This document shows, in pieces, positions 59,633-64,000 of a stretch of 64,000 nt of DNA. The notes under the pieces were generated by a model. The model did not search any database, had not been told where the DNA came from, and worked only from the letters and a program-made list of their open reading frames with translations. The stretch is taken from assembly GCF_027587205.1 (NCBI RefSeq), contig NZ_JAPDOD010000003.1:186001-250000 (forward strand), in the 5' to 3' direction. A program made the position numbers and the translations under genes. Origin of the DNA: Solirubrobacter ginsenosidimutans (GTDB lineage Bacteria; Actinomycetota; Thermoleophilia; Solirubrobacterales; Solirubrobacteraceae). The stretch's first letter is position 1, and each line of letters begins with the position of its first letter.

Positions 59633-61426
59633 GTGACAGGACTTCCGCCAACGGGGCTCGACGCGGACCCGCTGATCGGCGCCGAGATCGCCCAGTACCG
59701 GATCGACGAACGGATCGCGCGCGGTGGCATGGGCGTCGTCTACCGCGCGGAGCACCTGCGTCTCGGGCGGACGGTCGCGCTGAAGGTCATCGCGCCCGAG
59801 CTGTCACAGGATCAGAGCTATCGGGCACGGTTTGAGCTCGAGGCGAAGTCGGCGAGCGCGATCGATGACCCGCACGCGGTCCCGATCTTCGACTACGGCG
59901 AGCAGGAAGGGCGCCTCTACATCGTCATGCGCTACGTCGACGGGCCCGATCTGTCGACGCTGATCGAGGAGGAAGGCGCTCTGGCGGCCGAGCGGGCGGC
60001 GGACTTCGTCGCGCAGGCCGGGCAGGCGCTCGGGGCTGCGCACGCGATCAACGTCGTGCACCGCGACGTCAAGCCGGCCAACCTCCTGATCGATCGAGTA
60101 CGTGGACGCGAGCACGTCTTCGTGACGGACTTCGGGCTGATCAGAGCCGCTTCGTCCTCACGCTCCGGACTCACGCGCACAGGTGGCGTCGTCGGCACGC
60201 TCGACTTCATCGCGCCCGAGCAGATCGCGGACGACCCGGTAACCGCCCAGACCGACGTGTACGCGCTCGGTTGCGTGCTGTATTTCGCGTTGAGCGGCGA
60301 GGTGCCGTTCCCGCGCGGCTCGGACGCCGCCAAGCTCAACGCACACCTGACCGTCGAGCCGCCCGATCTCAGCGACAAGGGGCTCGACCCACGGCTCAAC
60401 CCCGTGCTCAAGACGGCCATGGCGAAGCGTCCCGAGGATCGCTTCGAGTCGGCCGAGGCGTTCGGCGAAGCGGCGCTGGCCGCCGTCGCGACCTCGGCGC
60501 GCTTCGTGCGCAAGACGGCTGCGCCCAAGGCCAAGCCTGAGCCTGAGCCGGCGCCGCCTCCCAAGGCGCCGAAGCCCAAAGCGGCGCGCAAGCGGGCAGC
60601 GACCCCGCCGCCGGTACCGCCACCTCGCGATGCGCCGGAGGCGCCGGCGCCGGAACCCGTCACGTCGACTGGACGCAACGCCCGGCTCGCCCGGCTCGCC
60701 GCCGTCCTCGCCCTCGTCGGCGTCGCGGCCGGAGCGGCGTCGATGTTCATGGACACCTACGACGGCTACTCGAACATCGTCCAGAACGAGAAGACGACGA
60801 ACGACGTGATCGCCTTCGGACTGCTCGCCCTCGCTGCGGCGACCGCAGTCGCACTGTGGGTCAGGCGACGGCCGTTCGGCCCCGGCGTCGTGCTGGCGAT
60901 CCTGGCCACCGTCGCCGGCTACCACGCGTCCCAGTCCGCCAACTGGCTCGACGCACTGAAAGCTCCGGGAATCGTCGCCATCGCGAGTGAATTGCTCCTG
61001 GTGGCGGGTGGCGTGCTCGGCTTCGCCGCCGGCGGAACTCTCCGCGGTGAGGTGCCGAGGCGCCGCCTCGCGGCGGTGTTGGTGCTCGTCGGCGGCCTCG
61101 CAGCGGCGGGTGGGATATTCATCCGGCTGAATCCGCAGTGGGGGGGAGACGTGTGGGACTTCACGCTGCGCAGCAAGTTGCCGCTGCTCGCGTTCATCGG
61201 GTGTCTGATCCTGCTCGCGCTCGTCACGTTCTCCCGTTCGACGATCGGCGTCGGAATGCTGCGCACGCTCGCCGCCGCGCTCGGGTTCGGGTACGCCGGT
61301 TACATCACGGTGGTGATCTTCCTCGCGACGCGCTCGTTCGGTGTGGGAATGGTCTTGGTGCCTGTCGGACTGCTCGTAGCGCTGCTCGCGTCGCTCGTGG
61401 CCGGGCGCCCGGCCCGACCCGCGTAG
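59633..61426 (+). CDS. Membrane Ser/Thr protein kinase (PASTA-less)
   Basis: 597 aa from GTG 59633, preceded by gagggggtgg (ATG 59510 is possible). The kinase domain spans about residues 20-280: YRIDERIARGGMGVVYRAEH, VALKVI with the catalytic Lys, VVHRDVKPANLLI, VTDFGLI and IAPEQIADD. A Pro/Lys-rich linker (330-375) leads to about seven hydrophobic helices. There is no PASTA domain. It is followed after 6 nt by two dynamin-like GTPase genes, so it may control them by phosphorylation; this is inferred from the gene order. Confidence 0.88.
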   Translation: MTGLPPTGLDADPLIGAEIAQYRIDERIARGGMGVVYRAEHLRLGRTVALKVIAPELSQDQSYRARFELEAKSASAIDDPHAVPIFDYGEQEGRLYIVMRYVDGPDLSTLIEEEGALAAERAADFVAQAGQALGAAHAINVVHRDVKPANLLIDRVRGREHVFVTDFGLIRAASSSRSGLTRTGGVVGTLDFIAPEQIADDPVTAQTDVYALGCVLYFALSGEVPFPRGSDAAKLNAHLTVEPPDLSDKGLDPRLNPVLKTAMAKRPEDRFESAEAFGEAALAAVATSARFVRKTAAPKAKPEPEPAPPPKAPKPKAARKRAATPPPVPPPRDAPEAPAPEPVTSTGRNARLARLAAVLALVGVAAGAASMFMDTYDGYSNIVQNEKTTNDVIAFGLLALAAATAVALWVRRRPFGPGVVLAILATVAGYHASQSANWLDALKAPGIVAIASELLLVAGGVLGFAAGGTLRGEVPRRRLAAVLVLVGGLAAAGGIFIRLNPQWGGDVWDFTLRSKLPLLAFIGCLILLALVTFSRSTIGVGMLRTLAAALGFGYAGYITVVIFLATRSFGVGMVLVPVGLLVALLASLVAGRPARPA

Positions 61427-61432
61427 GTCGCC

Positions 61433-62923
61433 ATGGGGCCGGACGCCGCGCAGGGGTTGATCGGCGAGTTGCGGGCGGTGTGCGACGCGATCGCCGCAGA
61501 CCCCGAATTGCAGCCCGTCCACCCGTTGGTCGAACGGGACCGGGCACGCCTCGGAGAACCGCTCCGCGTCGCGGTCTCCGGGCCGATCAGCGCCGGCAAG
61601 TCGACGCTGGTCAACTGCCTGATCGGCCGGTGCCTCGCCGCCACGGGCAGCGGCGAGACGACGATGGCGAACTGGTGGTTCCGCCATGGCCCGAACGAGG
61701 TTCATGTCCGCCGCCCCGACGGGACGATGCGGACGATGCCACTCGAGGCCGACGGTACGCTGCCGCCGCTCGGGCCGATCGACCTCGAGTCGGAGAACCC
61801 GATCGACGTGCGCATCGACGCGGAGTGGTTGAAGGGCATGACGGTCATCGACACGCCCGGCCTGTGCTCGCCCACCAAGGAGCGCAGCGAGCGGGCGCGG
61901 GCGCTACTGCGCGACCGCACGACGCGTGCCGCGGGCATGGCCGACGCCCTCGTCTATGTCACGAACCAGATCCCAGGCGCCGCCGCCGACGATGCACAGC
62001 TGCGCGAGTTCCAGGAGTTGTTCGGGCCGGTCAGCAAAGCGCCCACCAACGCCGTCCTGATCCTGAGCAAGGTCGACGGCTGGTGGAAGGCGAGCACCCG
62101 CGACCAGCGCGAGCCGCTGGCGATCGGGCACTCGATGCTTGCCGGGCACCAGTCGGAGCTGCGCCACCGCGTCTGGGACGCGCTCCCGGTCGTCGGCCTG
62201 CTCGCGCAGACCGCGTGCGCGATGCGGGCGATCGACCAAACGGTCGTTGCGGATCTGCAAGCGCTCGCGCAGAGCCCTGACCGCGCGACCATGCTGCTGG
62301 ACCGGCGGTTGCTCGCGGCCGCCCGGTCGCCGCTCCCGGCGGAGCGACAGGTGGCTCTGCATGACGCGTTCGGGATGTATGGGCTCCACGTCGCGCTCGA
62401 GCTTGCCGAGCGCGGGGATCCACAACTGCTGGCCGACGAGCTCCGGCGCCTCTCGGGCTTCGAGCGCGTCCGCAAGCTGATCGACGAGACGTTCCGCAGC
62501 CGTTCGACCCTGTTGCGCGCCGACGCACTGCTGACGTCGCTCGAGCGGTTGGCGCTCGCTCGCCACGGCGGCCTGTCGTCGCAGGCGGCGGATCGCCTGC
62601 GCGGTCACGTCGAGACCGTTCGCACCGGCGAGCACTGCATCGCGCTGCGTGCGCTGCAGCTGCTGCGCGAGATCGCCGACCGCCGCACCGTGCTCTCGGC
62701 GTCGCAGCGCGACGAGTTGCGCGAGCTCTTCGGCGCCGACGCCGCGGCCGCGTCGCTCCCACTCTCGCTCGAGCAGGTGCTTCGGCGGCGCGACGCGTGG
62801 CATGCCCTGGAGATGCGGCGGCCATCGCCCCCGCAGCTGCGGCGGATCGCGGCCGAGGCGCGGCGCGCGCTGGACGACATGGTCGGCCGGGTCGACGGCA
62901 CGACGAGCGGGAACGTGGCCTGA
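61433..62923 (+). CDS. Dynamin-like GTPase, first of a pair
   Basis: 496 aa. GTPase motifs: G1 VSGPISAGKSTLVN (Lys56), G3 VIDTPGL (Asp140), G4 LSKVD. The G4 has Ser-Lys rather than the usual Asn/Thr-Lys. The C-terminal two-thirds is helical, as in the stalk of dynamin-like proteins. Bacterial pairs of dynamins remodel membranes; some protect against phage or stress. The start is ATG 61433, and the second GTPase starts right after the stop. Confidence 0.83.
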   Translation: MGPDAAQGLIGELRAVCDAIAADPELQPVHPLVERDRARLGEPLRVAVSGPISAGKSTLVNCLIGRCLAATGSGETTMANWWFRHGPNEVHVRRPDGTMRTMPLEADGTLPPLGPIDLESENPIDVRIDAEWLKGMTVIDTPGLCSPTKERSERARALLRDRTTRAAGMADALVYVTNQIPGAAADDAQLREFQELFGPVSKAPTNAVLILSKVDGWWKASTRDQREPLAIGHSMLAGHQSELRHRVWDALPVVGLLAQTACAMRAIDQTVVADLQALAQSPDRATMLLDRRLLAAARSPLPAERQVALHDAFGMYGLHVALELAERGDPQLLADELRRLSGFERVRKLIDETFRSRSTLLRADALLTSLERLALARHGGLSSQAADRLRGHVETVRTGEHCIALRALQLLREIADRRTVLSASQRDELRELFGADAAAASLPLSLEQVLRRRDAWHALEMRRPSPPQLRRIAAEARRALDDMVGRVDGTTSGNVA

Positions 62924-64000
62924 ATGCCCGCCGGGGAGCCCGGGCTCGAATGGATGCGGGCAATCGTGGGGCTGAGCAACGACGCGCTCGCCGCGCTGCA
63001 CAAGACTCACGCGGCAAACCTGCAGCGACCGATCCTGGAGCTCGGTCAGGCGGTCGTCCGGCAGGTGGGGATGCCGGTGATCGGAAAACGCAGCACGGGG
63101 AAGAGCACGCTGATCAACGCGTTGCTCGGCAGCGATGTCACACCGATGGAGGATGACGTCGCGACGAACGTCTACCTCCGTCTCCAGAGCGGTGAGGAGG
63201 GCGCGCCCCCGCGAGCGGTCGTCGTCTTCCACGATCCGGACCGAACGCCCGAGGACATCCCGTTCTCCGGCCTCGACGAGTACGCGACGGCGCATGGCTC
63301 TCGTCGCCACGAGGTGGCCTACGTCGAGATCGAACACGACAGCCCGGTGCTGGCGGACGGGCTGGCGCTGTTCGATACGCCGGGCCTGCTCGGCCTGGAC
63401 GCGAGCCATACGACGGCGGCGCTCGCGGCACTTGCCGATGCGTCCGCGGTCATGCTCGTGCTCGATGGGCGCACGCCGGCCGACGAGGAGGACATCGCGA
63501 TCCTCAAGCTCGCGGCGGAACACGTCCGGCACATCATCGTCGCCGCGAACAAGTGCGACGAGTCCGACGACGCCGCCGGCCACGTCGCCGTGCTGGAGGC
63601 GGTCCCGGGGCTCGACGCGGATGTGCGAGCGCTGCCGGTCAGCGCCTGGCTGGAGCGCCACGCCCAGCAGCTCGAAGTCGACGGGTCCGACGGGACGGCT
63701 GCACTGCACGAGCTGAGCGGCGTCGCGCGCCTGCGCACGGTGCTCGCCGAGGTCTGCGATCTCGTCGTCCGCGAGAAGCACGCGCTGCTCCTCGACCGCG
63801 TGGGGATCTCGCTCAATGAGCTGACGCGTCCGGATCGAGAGCAGGTCGAGACCGCCGCCAGCGGTGAGGACCCCACCTCGCGCATCAACGAGCTCAGCAT
63901 GGAGATCGAGCGCATCAAGAGCATCCCGGCGGTCGCGAAGCTCAACCAGCGGATGGCGACGATCGAGAAGGAGGTGTCCCTCGAGTACGTCGCCGGCGTC
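62924..64000 (+). CDS. Dynamin-like GTPase, second of a pair, cut by window edge
   Basis: The first 359 codons are present; the frame runs off the right edge. G1 VIGKRSTGKSTLINALLG, G3 LFDTPGLLG and G4 VAANKCDES are complete and canonical. A helical segment with heptads (EDPTSRINELSMEIERIKS) follows. ATG 62924 overlaps nothing but directly follows the TGA of the first GTPase (62921-62923), so the two proteins are probably made together and may form a heteromer, as in other bacterial dynamin pairs. Confidence 0.85.
   Translation, partial: MPAGEPGLEWMRAIVGLSNDALAALHKTHAANLQRPILELGQAVVRQVGMPVIGKRSTGKSTLINALLGSDVTPMEDDVATNVYLRLQSGEEGAPPRAVVVFHDPDRTPEDIPFSGLDEYATAHGSRRHEVAYVEIEHDSPVLADGLALFDTPGLLGLDASHTTAALAALADASAVMLVLDGRTPADEEDIAILKLAAEHVRHIIVAANKCDESDDAAGHVAVLEAVPGLDADVRALPVSAWLERHAQQLEVDGSDGTAALHELSGVARLRTVLAEVCDLVVREKHALLLDRVGISLNELTRPDREQVETAASGEDPTSRINELSMEIERIKSIPAVAKLNQRMATIEKEVSLEYVAGV

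Noticed and set aside
1..64000. tRNA, rRNA, CRISPR arrays, insertion sequences, integrase
   Set aside because: Looked for cloverleaf ends, regular repeats and transposase motifs by eye; none was seen. A covariance-model scan was not possible.

Overview
The window is about 70% GC and densely coded on both strands, with many 4-bp ATGA/GTGA overlaps and many GTG or TTG starts. Secreted proteins carry repeated OmpL47-like/Ig-like units, and protein families such as ThuA-GSDH-PKD fusions, wHTH/FHA regulators and kinase-AAA fusions recur. This points to a high-GC actinobacterium of the Thermoleophilia (Solirubrobacterales; Solirubrobacter or Conexibacter-like). The lineage call is an inference from protein style; I saw no rRNA, tRNA or CRISPR array.

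Region 1 (1-13.5 kb) looks like an extracytoplasmic sugar-processing set. It holds a blue-copper cupredoxin (cut by the left edge), a 1251-aa lectin-like/DUF1080 protein, an 1800-aa ThuA-PQQ dehydrogenase-PKD-DUF1080 protein, and a secreted xylose-isomerase-like TIM barrel. An SDR and a PIN toxin-antitoxin pair sit between them. Known chemistry of ThuA, DUF1080 (3-keto-glycoside hydrolase) and sugar isomerases suggests 3-keto-sugar metabolism outside the cytoplasm.

Region 2 (13.7-28 kb) is mixed housekeeping and signalling: a protealysin-like M4 peptidase with its emfourin inhibitor, a sulfurtransferase, an ECF-like sigma factor, an FHA-wHTH regulator, an S41 peptidase, a giant kinase-AAA protein, a RibD-like reductase, a phosphofructokinase, a lytic transglycosylase and a membrane adenylate cyclase.

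Region 3 (28.5-38.8 kb) has two large secreted amidase-signature proteins. They share an 87% identical 116-aa C-terminal module, and a diverged copy ends the TIM-barrel protein of region 1. All three genes appear to start at TTG. Between the amidases lies a three-gene envelope operon.

Region 4 (38.9-45.6 kb) is a catabolic cluster: MarR, a FadR-type GntR regulator, SMP-30 lactonase, SDR, D-2-hydroxyacid dehydrogenase, IolD and an IolE-like TIM barrel. A GATnnnATC palindrome lies within about 10 nt of the start of four transcription units here and is the likely GntR operator.

Region 5 (45.8-50.3 kb) holds small unknown proteins, a phage-type lysozyme, a hybrid histidine kinase and a DUF1772 protein. 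Region 6 (50.3-54.1 kb) is the most notable: a TIR-SIR2 fusion translationally coupled to an nSTAND NTPase with a membrane CHASE2 sensor, a candidate NAD-depleting immune system. Region 7 (54.2-64 kb) holds a PD40 propeller protein, a Vps62-like membrane protein, YccF, a cation diffusion facilitator, a truncated TIR gene, a membrane Ser/Thr kinase and two dynamin-like GTPases, the last cut by the right edge.
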